DNA from: Chamaesiphon minutus PCC 6605
GTDB taxonomy: Bacteria > Cyanobacteriota > Cyanobacteriia > Cyanobacteriales > Chamaesiphonaceae
DNA: 64,000 nucleotides
Assembly (NCBI RefSeq): GCF_000317145.1
Contig: NC_019697.1
Coordinates: 6,189,889-6,253,888 of the forward strand
Reading direction: 5' to 3'
The translations under genes and the position numbers were made by a program. Positions 1 to 7,689 of the stretch are shown piece by piece; the first letter of the stretch is position 1, and each line of letters begins with the position of its first letter. The notes beneath the pieces are model-generated. The model was not told the origin of the DNA. It did no database searches and was given only the letters and a program-made list of their open reading frames with translations.

Positions 1-551
1 AATCTATGACTACTCCCATTTTTCCCGCTAGTTGTCCGATTGGCACATCAGATAAGCTATCTAATTTCTTGAATATCGCTTCCAATGTGGAGCCATCACA
101 TGCCCAAATCCGCTCAAATTTTGCTTGAGCAAATTCAATGCTTTGTGGCAAACAATCGCTGTTTTCTCTGGTGCCACTTCACTCTAAATTCTGGCAGTAA
201 TTCCTTAAACACTCTCTCAAATAACTCAGATGGAAAGGTCAGAAATCTTTGTGCAATCGCCTGTTGACTTACTTGTGTTGGCTCACACCACAAAAATCCT
301 TCTCGCCCTAACATTCGGCTTAGTTCTCTGACTCCTGGCACATTCCGCCACAGTAGCGTCAGCACTGCTGCCATCATCAAGGGTAAATTTAACAGCCGAT
401 TTCTCAGCCCTAATTGTCGGTAGTAATGACTTTGATTGAAAATTGCTGGTGTCAATAAAGCCTCTACTTGAGCGGCGATGATCTCATCTTCCACACCTGG
501 TTGGTGGTTCTTTTTGGCGTGGTCGCGGTTACTTCTTCGGCGGCTGGTCAT
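1..551 (-). pseudogene. IS4-family transposase, frameshifted and cut by the window edge
   Basis: The 5' part (551 down to 135) encodes 138 residues resembling the IS4 transposase N-terminal domain (IIAAQVEALLTPAIF, LWRNVPGVRELSRML). It stops at TGA 135-137. The homologous continuation lies in another frame from about 150 down to 1 and reads IWACDGSTLEAIFKKL, which holds the first catalytic Asp of the DDE domain. The two frames join at a TTT run near 143-155; one T fewer would restore R-L-L-P-Q-S. I infer a 1-bp insertion, though a sequencing error or programmed frameshift is possible. The rest of the transposase and the far element end lie outside the window. The element appears to have cut the neighbouring GNAT gene. 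Confidence 0.8.
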
Positions 552-631
552 CAGGCCTCTATTCCCTCAAACTCTTGACTAGAAACAGTTTGGCATCTTT
601 TTATTACCTTTTTGACAAATCTCTGATTTTC

Positions 632-883
632 TTAACTTGTCACGAATGGGGGTAGACAAAAAGAAATAAATCCAATTATGTGCCCAAACTCGTCTGCTGC
701 TACTAAAGTAGTCTCAAGTGGCAGATCGATCCGCCGCCAAGCTGCTTGTCCGACAATCAAGGAATCGACTTGGTAGCGATCGTATTTCCGAAACTGAGCG
801 GGTAAGTTTGCTAAAGATTTGGTCTGAATCTCGATAATTGTATCTAGATCTGTGGTTCTGGCTGGGCGAATACTAACTTCCAT
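632..883 (-). pseudogene. GNAT acetyltransferase fragment, 3' truncated by the IS
   Basis: The 83 codons begin as a normal GNAT N-acetyltransferase: IRPARTTDLDTIIEIQTKSL, then strands ending in TLVAADEFGHIIGFISF. The acetyl-CoA binding motif A (R/Q-x-x-G-x-G/A) and everything after it are missing. The last residues (CLPPFVTS) look like read-through into the IS end, so I place the IS boundary near 650. A typical member has 140-170 residues. The fold-defining part is lost, so the product is probably non-functional. Confidence 0.65.
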
Positions 884-1168
884 TCCTGGTGAGGGGGCTG
901 TACCTCTTCACTGTTACAGCAGCTACTTCAAAGTGCTGTGACATCATCGGTAACCTCAAGTGACAGCCGCCGATCGTTTGTCAATCCGCTTGCAAATCGC
1001 TGGGATCGCCAAATGCTAACATTTACCCTCTGCCCTCTGCCTTCTGCCTCGATCGAACGTGACAAATAGCGGAAAAATTTAAGAAATGCTCTTGTGTCCC
1101 CGCGCTCTGGTAGACTGATAAACGACTGAAATCCCTATAAATAAAGCCCTTTAGGAGAGCGAATAGCA

Positions 1169-2206
1169 GTGGAAAATAGCTTAGGTTTAGAAATTATAGA
1201 AGTAGTAGAACAAGCCGCGATCGCGTCAGCGCGCTTAATGGGTAAGGGCGACAAAAATGAAGCCGACCGTGTTGCAGTCGAAGCAATGCGCGAACGCATG
1301 AACAAAATCTATATGCGCGGACGCATCGTGATCGGGGAAGGCGAACGCGACGATGCTCCCATGCTCTACATCGGTGAAGAAGTAGGTATTTGTTCTCAGC
1401 CTAATGCTGCTGAATTATGCTCGATCGACGAACTGCTCGAAATCGACATCGCTGTCGATCCTTGTGAAGGTACCAACTTGTGTGCATACGGACAACCTGG
1501 TTCGATGGCTGTACTCGCGATCTCCGAGAAAGGTGGCTTATTTGCTGCGCCCGACTTCTACATGAAGAAACTCGCCGCGCCCCCAGCCGCTAAAGGTAAA
1601 GTAGACATCAATAAATCTGCGACTGAAAACCTGAAAATCTTATCGCAATGTCTCGATCGGGCGATCGAAGAGCTAGTTGTCGTCGTCATGAAACGCGAAC
1701 GTCATAACGACTTAATCGCTGAAATTCGGGCTGCTGGCGCGCGCGTTGCCTTAATTAGCGACGGTGACGTTGGTGCGGCAATCAACTGTGGTTTTGCCGG
1801 AACTGGCATTCACGCCTTAATGGGTATCGGTGCTGCGCCTGAAGGAGTTATCTCCGCAGCGGCACTCCGGTGTATGGACGCTCACTTCCAAGGACAATTG
1901 ATCTACGATCCCGCAGTTGTCAAAACTGGCTTGATCGGCGAAAGCAAAGAAGCGAACATCGATCGCCTCAAGTCCATGGGCATCAACGATCCCGATAAAG
2001 TCTACACCGCTGAAGAACTCGCTTGTGGCCAAAACGTGCTGTTTGCTGGTACTGGGATTACCTCCGGTAACATCATGGATGGCGTTCGCTTCTTCAAAGG
2101 TGGCGCACGGACTCACACGCTGGTTATTTCCAGCCAGTCCAAAACCGCACGGTTCGTCGATACCATTCACATGAATGGCAAAGGCGGCACAATCGCTCTG
2201 AAATAG
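1169..2206 (+). CDS. glpX: class II fructose-1,6-bisphosphatase / sedoheptulose-1,7-bisphosphatase (F/SBPase)
   Basis: This 345-residue protein matches the cyanobacterial bifunctional F/SBPase along its whole length. It dephosphorylates fructose-1,6- and sedoheptulose-1,7-bisphosphate in the Calvin cycle and gluconeogenesis, in the cytosol. Visible motifs are the metal-site GEGERDDAP (about 56-64), DPCEGTN (97-103), MGIGAAPEG and the C-terminal [12 protein letters not shown]. The start is GTG at 1169, preceded by AGGAG at 1153-1157. Cysteines at 75, 84, 99 and 105 cluster round the active site, as expected for a redox-regulated enzyme, though regulation itself is inferred. A heptamer repeat block follows the stop. 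Confidence 0.96.
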   Translation: MENSLGLEIIEVVEQAAIASARLMGKGDKNEADRVAVEAMRERMNKIYMRGRIVIGEGERDDAPMLYIGEEVGICSQPNAAELCSIDELLEIDIAVDPCEGTNLCAYGQPGSMAVLAISEKGGLFAAPDFYMKKLAAPPAAKGKVDINKSATENLKILSQCLDRAIEELVVVVMKRERHNDLIAEIRAAGARVALISDGDVGAAINCGFAGTGIHALMGIGAAPEGVISAAALRCMDAHFQGQLIYDPAVVKTGLIGESKEANIDRLKSMGINDPDKVYTAEELACGQNVLFAGTGITSGNIMDGVRFFKGGARTHTLVISSQSKTARFVDTIHMNGKGGTIALK

Positions 2207-2210
2207 GCAT

Positions 2211-2400
2211 TAGGGAATAGGGGATAGGGGATAGGGAATAGATAAAATGGATAGTGGGGAAGCGTAGATCCTACCCACCCCGCCCTTCTCTTCGAGACGC
2301 TACGCGAACGGGCACCCCTCCTTGGAGGGGAATTTTTCACTATCCCCTAATCCCTATGCCCTAATCTCTATCCCCTATTTCCTATTCCCTATCCCCTAGT
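2211..2400. repeat. inverted heptamer arrays bracketing a nested hairpin repeat
   Basis: GGGGATA/GGGAATA heptamers run from 2214 to 2245, and their complement (CCCCTAA, TCCCTAT) runs from 2341 to 2398, so the block could fold into one long stem. Between the arms lies a copy (2271-2337) of a repeat whose relatives are at 21688-21733 and round 38830-39050. It contains hairpins CGCCC...GGGC and CCCCTCC...GGAGGGG. In this copy the first loop carries an extra palindromic insert (2286-2309, with GACGCTACGCG) that the 21.7-kb copy lacks. No gene is visible here. Confidence 0.75.
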
Positions 2401-2594
2401 GAAGAACCATAACAAAGCATTTACAAGTCGTCAGGATTAGAGCAATATAGACAGCGATTATATACAATAACTTAAGTTGGCTTACCACTGGAGCGAAACG
2501 TACCTTATCGGTCTATAGTGCGTTGTTAGCAGTGAAATATCCGTAACTTAAATAACAAAACTTTAAAAATCCTTTTTTTGAACGCGGAGTACAC

Positions 2595-3893
2595 ATGAAT
2601 ATTGCTGTTATCGGTTTGAGTCACAAAACCGCCCCTGTTGACATCCGAGAAAAACTCAGCGTTCCCGATACGCAGATGGAAGCGGCAATTCAAACCCTCT
2701 GCAATTATCCCCACATCAAAGAAGCGACGATCCTCAGCACTTGCAATCGCTTGGAACTTTACATCGTCACTACCACAGCCGATCGCGGCGTCCAGGATGC
2801 GATTCAGTTTCTGTCAGAATATAGTAAAATCCCCCTCAAAGATCTCCGACAGCACTTATTCATGCTGTTGCACAAAGACGCAGTAATGCACCTGATGCGT
2901 GTCGCTGGTGGGTTGGATAGTTTGGTATTGGGCGAGGGTCAAATCTTGGCACAAGTCAAACAAACCCACAAAATTGGCCAACAATATCAAGGGATGGGAT
3001 CGATTCTCAATCGGTTATTTAGGCAAGCTATGACTGCTGGTAAACGCGTCCGTACCGAAACTAGTATCGGAACTGGTGCGGTATCGATCAGCTCGGCGGC
3101 GGTAGAATTGGCACACATGAAGGTTGGTAATTTTGCCAATCATCGGATCGCAATCTTGGGTGCTGGTAAGATGTCGAGACTCTTGGTACAACATCTCATT
3201 TCCAAAGGTGCGACAGATATTACCATCCTCAATCGATCGACAAAGCGTGCCGAAGAACTCAAGGTAATGTTTACCGCGATCGATCTTCAACTCCAACCGA
3301 TCGGCGATATGATGAGTGCGATCTCGACTTCAACGATCGTCTTTACCAGCACGTCAGCCACAGAGCCGTTATTAAATGCGGCTAAATTAGAAGCCGTCCT
3401 CGATCCGCATCACTCATTAATGATTTTTGATATCTCCGTACCGCGCAACGTTCACAGCGATGTCAACGATTTAGTTAATATCCAATCCTTCAACGTAGAC
3501 GATCTCAAAGCCGTCGTCGCTCAAAACCAAGAGCGTCGCCAGCAAATGGCTCAAGAAGCCGAAGGCATCCTCGAAGAAGAAGTCGAAAACTTTAATAGCT
3601 GGTGGCAATTACTAGAAACCGTACCCACGATCAATTGCTTGCGCGATAAAATGGAAACTATCCGGATGCAAGAACTCGAAAAAGCTCTATCCAGATTGGG
3701 TGCCGAATTTGGCGAACGCCATCAAGAAGCGATCGAAGCTCTTACCAAAGGCATCGTCAACAAAATCCTCCAAGATCCGATGGTGCAACTCCGCGCTCAA
3801 GAGGACGCCGATACCCGCCGCAAAGCCATGCGTACTCTGCAAGTCTTATTCAATCTCGATAGCGAACAGCTCGGCGCGAATACGAATGCGTAG
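2595..3893 (+). CDS. hemA: glutamyl-tRNA reductase
   Basis: This 432-residue enzyme reduces glutamyl-tRNA(Glu) to glutamate-1-semialdehyde with NADPH, the first committed step of the C5 route to heme, chlorophyll and bilins. It opens with [16 protein letters not shown]. Catalytic Cys50 sits in [27 protein letters not shown] (about 94-112) and the Rossmann motif [12 protein letters not shown] (about 183-194) follow, and the helical dimerisation domain occupies the C-terminus. The ATG is preceded by GGAG at 2586-2589. The length is normal. The upstream 2401-2594 stretch is a plain leader in which I recognise no regulatory site. Confidence 0.97.
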   Translation: MNIAVIGLSHKTAPVDIREKLSVPDTQMEAAIQTLCNYPHIKEATILSTCNRLELYIVTTTADRGVQDAIQFLSEYSKIPLKDLRQHLFMLLHKDAVMHLMRVAGGLDSLVLGEGQILAQVKQTHKIGQQYQGMGSILNRLFRQAMTAGKRVRTETSIGTGAVSISSAAVELAHMKVGNFANHRIAILGAGKMSRLLVQHLISKGATDITILNRSTKRAEELKVMFTAIDLQLQPIGDMMSAISTSTIVFTSTSATEPLLNAAKLEAVLDPHHSLMIFDISVPRNVHSDVNDLVNIQSFNVDDLKAVVAQNQERRQQMAQEAEGILEEEVENFNSWWQLLETVPTINCLRDKMETIRMQELEKALSRLGAEFGERHQEAIEALTKGIVNKILQDPMVQLRAQEDADTRRKAMRTLQVLFNLDSEQLGANTNA

Positions 3894-3896
3894 CTG

Positions 3897-4016
3897 GGGA
3901 ATAGGGAATAGGGGATAGGGAATAGTGAGCAAGACTGCTCGATTGTATCAACCATAGAGTTACCACTAAATAATAACTAATCCCTAGCCCCTAGCCCCTA
4001 GCCCCTATCCCCTCGC
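3897..4016. repeat. heptamer array pair (GGGAATA/GGGGATA and the complement)
   Basis: GGGAATA-type units occupy about 3897-3927 and the complementary CCCCTAG/CCCCTAT units about 3978-4015, again allowing a long stem. The second arm ends directly at the ATG of the next gene (4018). The repeat therefore replaces any normal ribosome binding site there. Confidence 0.8.
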
Positions 4017-4017
4017 T

Positions 4018-4509
4018 ATGGATATTTCCGAAACGATCGATCGCTCAATCGGGGCTGCTTTTAACCAGTGGTTGGTAGCACATCCATATCTAGCCTGGAT
4101 CGTCGCTCATCCACTAGCTAGCGTGGGATTGTTATTACTGACAATCTTCTCTCTATGGGGGCTAATTAAGGCGATCGGGCGGGGAATCGAGCAAACATGG
4201 GTGTTTTTACTGACGACACCATTTAAGCTGCTCCAGCCGATTTTTGGCCTAATGTGGAGATCGATCCGGCGAGTATTTGGGCACACTAAAGCTAGTGTCG
4301 ATCGAGTAGAATTTGAATTAGTATCCGATGCACCAGCAGAGCGAATTGCGACCATTGTCGATCGATTGCAGAGCCTCAATCAAGAACAGGAAATGCTACT
4401 ACAAGAACTAGCGACGCTGACAGATTCAACCTCAGACATACTTAGAACCAATACGGTATCTGATACTCAGTACAAAGATATGTACGCCAAGTTACCGAAA
4501 TTAACCTAA
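4018..4509 (+). CDS. hypothetical membrane protein
   Basis: I do not recognise this 163-residue protein. One or two hydrophobic segments are visible (about 34-52, WIVAHPLASVGLLLLTIFSLW, and a weaker one round 60-80), followed by a charged linker and an amphipathic helical tail (about 105-150, ERIATIVDRLQSLNQEQEMLLQELATL) that could form a coiled coil. A small inner-membrane protein with a cytoplasmic helical tail is a reasonable picture. The ATG lies immediately after a heptamer array and has no recognisable Shine-Dalgarno sequence, so the start is less certain than the frame. Confidence 0.65.
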   Translation: MDISETIDRSIGAAFNQWLVAHPYLAWIVAHPLASVGLLLLTIFSLWGLIKAIGRGIEQTWVFLLTTPFKLLQPIFGLMWRSIRRVFGHTKASVDRVEFELVSDAPAERIATIVDRLQSLNQEQEMLLQELATLTDSTSDILRTNTVSDTQYKDMYAKLPKLT

Positions 4510-4598
4510 TCTCACCATTTTTTAACAAATACTGTCTAGATGGATATGTCATAATTAATAACTAGATCGTTTGTGTAGCGTCTGCCACAGCAGGTTGG

Positions 4599-4898
4599 AT
4601 GTCTTTGACTTTGCTTTTTTCAAACCTTTTTACCAGAACTTTAAAATTGCACGATTGTAATTCAGTGGAAAGATTAATTAACGTACACATCGAGAAGCTA
4701 CCTGAAGGCTATTACCTAGCCACATCGGAAGCTTTACCTGGATTGGTCGCTCAAGCTGAGAGTTTGACAGAAACACTCGAAATCGCGCAAGATGTTGCTA
4801 AGCAAATTTTGGCAGCAATGGCAGAACGGAACCAGCTAATTGAGTCTTTTCCCGCGATCGCCGATGAATTTGACTGTCCGCTCGTATTGACAAAATAG
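4599..4898 (+). CDS. hicB: HicB-like antitoxin
   Basis: The core (NVHIEKLPEGYYLATSEALPGLVAQAESLTE) has the partial RNase-H-like fold of HicB/DUF1902 antitoxins, followed by the helix AQDVAKQILAAMAER. It sits 5 bp before a HicA-like toxin on the same strand, so the pair is probably translated together. The ATG at 4599 gives 99 residues. A GTG at 4665 in the same frame would begin just before the conserved domain and may be the true start, since the first 22 residues look unlike the family. No DNA-binding ribbon-helix-helix or HTH is evident at the C-terminus. Confidence 0.75.
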   Translation: MSLTLLFSNLFTRTLKLHDCNSVERLINVHIEKLPEGYYLATSEALPGLVAQAESLTETLEIAQDVAKQILAAMAERNQLIESFPAIADEFDCPLVLTK

Positions 4899-4903
4899 AA
4901 GCG

Positions 4904-5134
4904 ATGGGTAGGTTATCGGGATTCAGATATCGAGAAGTAGCCAAAGTATTGCGAGTCTACGGATTCGCACTCGATCGTCAAGCTTGTGGCAGCCACGAAA
5001 TCTGGTTCAATGATGCTAGTGGCAAATATACCACCGTCCCCAATCACAATGGCGATATGCCCGAAGGTACGCTCCGCCAAATCCTCAAACAAACGGGGAT
5101 TGAGGCGGATGATTTTTTGTACCATTCTCACTAG
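4904..5134 (+). CDS. hicA: HicA-like mRNA interferase toxin
   Basis: This 76-residue protein has the HicA double-stranded-RNA-binding-like layout: helix KVLRVYGFALDRQ, then CGSHEIWFN with the catalytic-type His, strand GKYTTVPNHNGD and the final helix GTLRQILKQTGI. HicA cleaves mRNA and is neutralised by HicB. The order here is antitoxin first, toxin second, which is common outside E. coli. The stop codon is followed immediately by a GGGGATA heptamer array (5135-5168). Confidence 0.82.
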   Translation: MGRLSGFRYREVAKVLRVYGFALDRQACGSHEIWFNDASGKYTTVPNHNGDMPEGTLRQILKQTGIEADDFLYHSH

Positions 5135-5168
5135 GGGATAGGGGATAGGGGATAGAGAATAGGGAATA
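5135..5168. repeat. GGGGATA/GAGAATA heptamer array
   Basis: About five seven-base units (GGGGATA x3, then GAGAATA, GGGAATA) start directly at the hicA stop. The array belongs to the same class as those at 2214, 3897, 43845 and 46085. Confidence 0.85.
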
Positions 5169-5225
5169 GTAAAGCTGGTTCGATCGAATCGAGACAACGA
5201 GCGTAGACCGGAATTTGAACAAAGA

Positions 5226-5414
5226 GTGTCAAATCTATTTTTTACGACCGAACAGGCGATCGTCGGGCTGAGGCTATGTCACAATGTCACCAATATGTAC
5301 CAAGCGATTCAACTAATTAGAATCGACGAGCGTACTCAGGATTTACTAATTTTGGTAGGTACAGAAATAGAAATAATAGTTTCCCCCAATGGTAAATGGA
5401 GATTCGATCGATGA
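5226..5414 (+). CDS. small protein resembling DUF6888
   Basis: The 62 residues (FTTEQAIVGLRLCHNVTNMYQAIQLIRID, then DLLILVGTEIEIIVSPNGKWRF) resemble the small cyanobacterial DUF6888 family from memory. No function is known to me. The start is GTG at 5226. Its last codon and stop overlap the ATG of the next gene by four bases (5411-5414), so the two are probably translationally coupled. The architecture of two tiny overlapping genes resembles a toxin-antitoxin cassette, but nothing in either protein proves that. Confidence 0.65.
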   Translation: MSNLFFTTEQAIVGLRLCHNVTNMYQAIQLIRIDERTQDLLILVGTEIEIIVSPNGKWRFDR

Positions 5415-5602
5415 AACCAGACTTTACTGTGATGACAAAGGCAGAGTTACGTTCTTACGTATTAACTCATCGAGAGGATACAGAGGCTTTCCAGGCTTTG
5501 GCAGATCGCATTTATGCTAATCCCAATCCTCAATGGTATCAGCCAGAAGAAACAGAAAAAATTGTCGATCTCTTATCTAGTAACGGCTCGACGAATATTT
5601 AG
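5411..5602 (+). CDS. small protein resembling DUF6887
   Basis: From the ATG at 5411 this reads MKPDFTVMTKAELRSYVLTH and ends in a short acidic helix; 63 residues in total. It resembles DUF6887, which in cyanobacteria usually stands next to DUF6888. An in-frame ATG at 5396 exists, but the ATGA overlap with the upstream stop makes 5411 the better start. The product is soluble, with no membrane segment and an unknown role. A palindromic repeat begins 18 bp after the stop. Confidence 0.65.
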   Translation: MKPDFTVMTKAELRSYVLTHREDTEAFQALADRIYANPNPQWYQPEETEKIVDLLSSNGSTNI

Positions 5603-5620
5603 AATTAAACACAATCTAGA

Positions 5621-5648
5621 GTAGGGGTAACTCATGAATTACCCCTAC
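5621..5648. repeat. palindromic repeat, GTAGGGGTAA-type, copy 1
   Basis: The 28-bp inverted repeat GTAGGGGTAA...TTACCCCTAC is centred on CATG, with one mismatched pair. It is the first of three related palindromes (others at 6234-6275 and 17876-17925). This copy and the 6234 copy flank the YefM/YoeB genes. Confidence 0.9.
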
Positions 5649-5677
5649 CTTATATCTGTGCTATCTAGAATTATTTG

Positions 5678-5944
5678 TCAGATATCGTAGTGATACCGAC
5701 AAGAGATAACGGTAATATACTCATCTTCGACTGCGTAAATTAACCGATTTGTATCGTCAATGCGTCGCGACCAAAACCCAGCTAAATTTTCTCGCAGAGG
5801 TTCTGGCTTACCGATGCCTTCAAAGGGTTTGCGCATCGTCGCTTCGATAAGTTTAGTGATTCTTTTGAGCGTCTTTTTATCTTGACTTTGCCAGTAGAGA
5901 TAACTATCCCATGCTTCATCCGTCCAAGCCAGTCTTCTAGCCAT
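5678..5944 (-). CDS. yoeB: YoeB/Txe-family mRNA interferase toxin
   Basis: This 88-residue RelE-superfamily toxin has the YoeB hallmarks: WTDEAWDSYLYWQSQDKK at the N-terminus, GIGKPEPLRENLAGFWSRRI in the middle and the C-terminal CRYHYDI, where E. coli YoeB ends in a similar RYHY with the catalytic His. It cleaves mRNA at the ribosomal A site. Its ATG overlaps the end of the antitoxin gene by 8 bp. The length is typical (84-90). Confidence 0.93.
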   Translation of the reverse strand: MARRLAWTDEAWDSYLYWQSQDKKTLKRITKLIEATMRKPFEGIGKPEPLRENLAGFWSRRIDDTNRLIYAVEDEYITVISCRYHYDI

Positions 5945-6191
5945 CTAGTAAGTCTCGCTCTACCGCCGTTCCGGCTTTATATTGAGCGATCGATCGAGCT
6001 AAATGAGCGGCGTTTGCTGGAGATTTCAACAAATGAACTGTTTCCATCAAACTATTAAAAGATTCCAGAGACATCACCACAACGTCATCAGCATCGCGTC
6101 TGGTGACGATCGTATAATCTGCATCTTCAACTACTCGATCGAGTACCGCCTTGAGGCTATTTCTTGCTTCACTAAAGGATACAACTTTCAT
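5937..6191 (-). CDS. yefM: YefM/Phd-family antitoxin
   Basis: MKVVSFSEARNSLKAVLDRV followed by DADYTIVTRRDADDVVVMSLESFNSL is the YefM DNA-binding and dimerisation domain; the C-terminal tail neutralises YoeB. I chose the ATG at 6191. Upstream in-frame starts at 6200 and 6215 would fall within or beside the operator palindrome at 6199-6226. Autorepression of the pair is expected from the family and fits the operator. The gene precedes and overlaps yoeB. Confidence 0.9.
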   Translation of the reverse strand: MKVVSFSEARNSLKAVLDRVVEDADYTIVTRRDADDVVVMSLESFNSLMETVHLLKSPANAAHLARSIAQYKAGTAVERDLLDG

Positions 6192-6198
6192 AGTTACC

Positions 6199-6226
6199 AT
6201 AATTGTACAATCCACTGTACAATTAT
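6199..6226. promoter_or_regulatory. YefM-YoeB operator palindrome
   Basis: Two perfect 11-base arms (ATAATTGTACA at 6199-6209 and TGTACAATTAT at 6216-6226) are separated by 6 bp. Each contains the hexamer TGTACA (6204-6209 and 6216-6221, 12 bp apart), the core recognised by E. coli YefM-YoeB. It lies at the antitoxin start, where autorepression would act. Confidence 0.8.
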
Positions 6227-6233
6227 AGCAAGA

Positions 6234-6275
6234 ATTTAGGGTAGGGGCAATTCATGAATTGCCCCTACCCTAAAT
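6234..6275. repeat. palindromic repeat, zero-loop, copy 2
   Basis: A perfect 42-bp palindrome with no loop (arms 6234-6254 and 6255-6275), core GGGGCAATTCATGAATTGCC. It lies just upstream of the YefM/YoeB operator and could form a cruciform or act as a bidirectional hairpin. Confidence 0.95.
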
Positions 6276-6304
6276 ACCATGTTCGAGATCCTACGAATTA
6301 TCTG

Positions 6305-7003
6305 CTACTTACCAGCCGATTTGAGTTTCTTTCTCATCCGCAGTGCTGCCGTACCACCGACTAATGTACCGATAATCGTAAATGGTTCAGGGACAGATGT
6401 GGCAGCAGTAGGACTAGCAGTGCTAAATGTAAGGTTATCGAACAATTTGCTATATGCGAAAGAAGGCTCTACAGAAAAAAATGCAATGTTTTTAGTGGAA
6501 GTAATGCCAAAGAATTGACGAGTGGGAATAGTACTCAGTAATTCAAATGTTCGTGTAAATGTCCGTGTAAATGTCTCACCCGATCCATCCTCAAATGCGA
6601 CACCAAAGGTGAACGGCTCGACTTGACCTAACGGAACAAGACTCATAAAATCGATGCCAGCCGCAGTTACCCCAGTGGGGAAACCCCTGAAATCTACTGT
6701 TAACCTTTGTATGGAACCGAAGCCAAGAACTGCGCCAGAACCCCAAGCATAAGGATATTGATAGGCTACATTCTCTGGAGGGGGAGCGGCTGAATCTACA
6801 ACATTAACGGTGTAAGTACCATTACCCCTTACATCGGTAATGAGGGAAAGTCCTGTGGGGTTATTAAAACTGGTAAGCACAGAACCTCCTGCTGGAGCTA
6901 TGCCTTCAAAGTCGATATTGGTTAGCCCAGTTGTATTGGCTTGAAATGATGCCAAATCTGTAAACTGTACTGTCGCAGATTGAGCTGAATCTGCCACATT
7001 CAC
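6305..7003 (-). CDS. PEP-CTERM exported protein, possibly phase-variable
   Basis: The C-terminus carries a PEP-CTERM sorting signal (SVPEPFTIIGTLVGG, hydrophobic stretch, RMRKKLKSAGK), as in proteins handled by an exosortase. The body is a beta-rich secreted domain of unknown role. The open frame continues upstream of 7003 into a signal-peptide-like stretch (LNVCLTTLTSLSLVNVADSAQ) and then into 11 tandem GATGC units, but it meets no ATG, GTG or TTG. A suitable start, GTG at 7110 (GTG-AAA-ACA, like the MK start of the other PEP-CTERM gene here), is out of frame. Losing one repeat unit would put it in frame. A start at 7003 would lack the signal peptide. Confidence 0.7.
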   Translation of the reverse strand: MNVADSAQSATVQFTDLASFQANTTGLTNIDFEGIAPAGGSVLTSFNNPTGLSLITDVRGNGTYTVNVVDSAAPPPENVAYQYPYAWGSGAVLGFGSIQRLTVDFRGFPTGVTAAGIDFMSLVPLGQVEPFTFGVAFEDGSGETFTRTFTRTFELLSTIPTRQFFGITSTKNIAFFSVEPSFAYSKLFDNLTFSTASPTAATSVPEPFTIIGTLVGGTAALRMRKKLKSAGK

Positions 7004-7045
7004 CAGAGATAGCGACGTTAGAGTAGTGAGGCAAACATTAAGAAC

Positions 7046-7100
7046 GATGCGATGCGATGCGATGCGATGCGATGCGATGCGATGCGATGCGATGCGATGG
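7046..7100. repeat. pentanucleotide tandem repeat (GATGC) x 11
   Basis: Ten perfect GATGC units and a final GATGG form a 55-bp microsatellite. Read on the minus strand it lies between the best start codon (GTG at 7110) and the rest of the PEP-CTERM frame. A five-base unit changes reading frame with every gain or loss. Confidence 0.97.
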
Positions 7101-7280
7101 ATGTTTTCACAAAATTACTTAATCGGGGTTGTAAGACAGAATTATAGATGCAGTAAAGGTAATTTGTACACCTTTGTAGTTAAGTTTTCCAAAATTCATC
7201 GATCGCGAACGAGCACAGCTAAATATCCCGTAGAATATAGACAGATCTAGTAGCGATCGAATCTCGCGATCGAATTCAGT

Positions 7281-7523
7281 ATGACACAAGCGCAAAATCC
7301 AGATGACAGGGATCGTCAAGTAGATCGGGAGTTAAGAGCTTTAAACCGTAGAGTAGACCGATTAGAATATACTCAGGTATCGCCCCAAGAGTTCCGACAA
7401 GCCTTTGAGCGAGTTTATGATGAGATTGACGATCTTAAAGACGAAGTGAGAGAAATGAGATCGGAACTAAACGGTAAGAGCGATATCATCATGCGCCATA
7501 TTACCGGACAGGGAAACTCTTAA
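7281..7523 (+). CDS. small coiled-coil protein
   Basis: This 80-residue, highly charged protein is nearly all helix (RQVDRELRALNRRVDRLEY, then QAFERVYDEIDDLKDEVREM), with heptad spacing typical of a coiled coil. There is no membrane segment or signal peptide. I do not recognise a named family; similar short proteins occur in cyanobacteria. Composition fits the genome. Confidence 0.6.
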   Translation: MTQAQNPDDRDRQVDRELRALNRRVDRLEYTQVSPQEFRQAFERVYDEIDDLKDEVREMRSELNGKSDIIMRHITGQGNS

Positions 7524-7655
7524 TCGAGTCTGTGGGTGAGAGATAGCCTACACCTTTTGCTCAAAAGTCGCTAAAATTGTTTGAGCTAGGTCGATCGTGA
7601 GTATTTTTGAACCATATACTGTATACTCTTTGACATAGCACTGTGAGTATTTCTC

Positions 7656-7689
7656 TCTCCCAACCCTCAACTCTCAACTCCCAACTCTT
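7656..7689. repeat. CAACTCC/CAACTCT heptamer array before recQ
   Basis: About four to five units of CAACCCT/CAACTCT/CAACTCC run up to the recQ ATG at 7690. They occupy the position where a ribosome binding site would be. Confidence 0.75.

Noticed and set aside
2401-2594. Possible riboswitch or NtcA site before hemA
   Set aside because: I looked for a structured leader or GTA-N8-TAC and found nothing convincing.
5135-5168. Heptamer arrays as CRISPR-like arrays
   Set aside because: There are no spacers; units are contiguous 7-mers.
7026-7250. Plus-strand frame MRCDAMRCDA...
   Set aside because: It is only the GATGC microsatellite read as codons, with no Shine-Dalgarno and no protein-like continuation.
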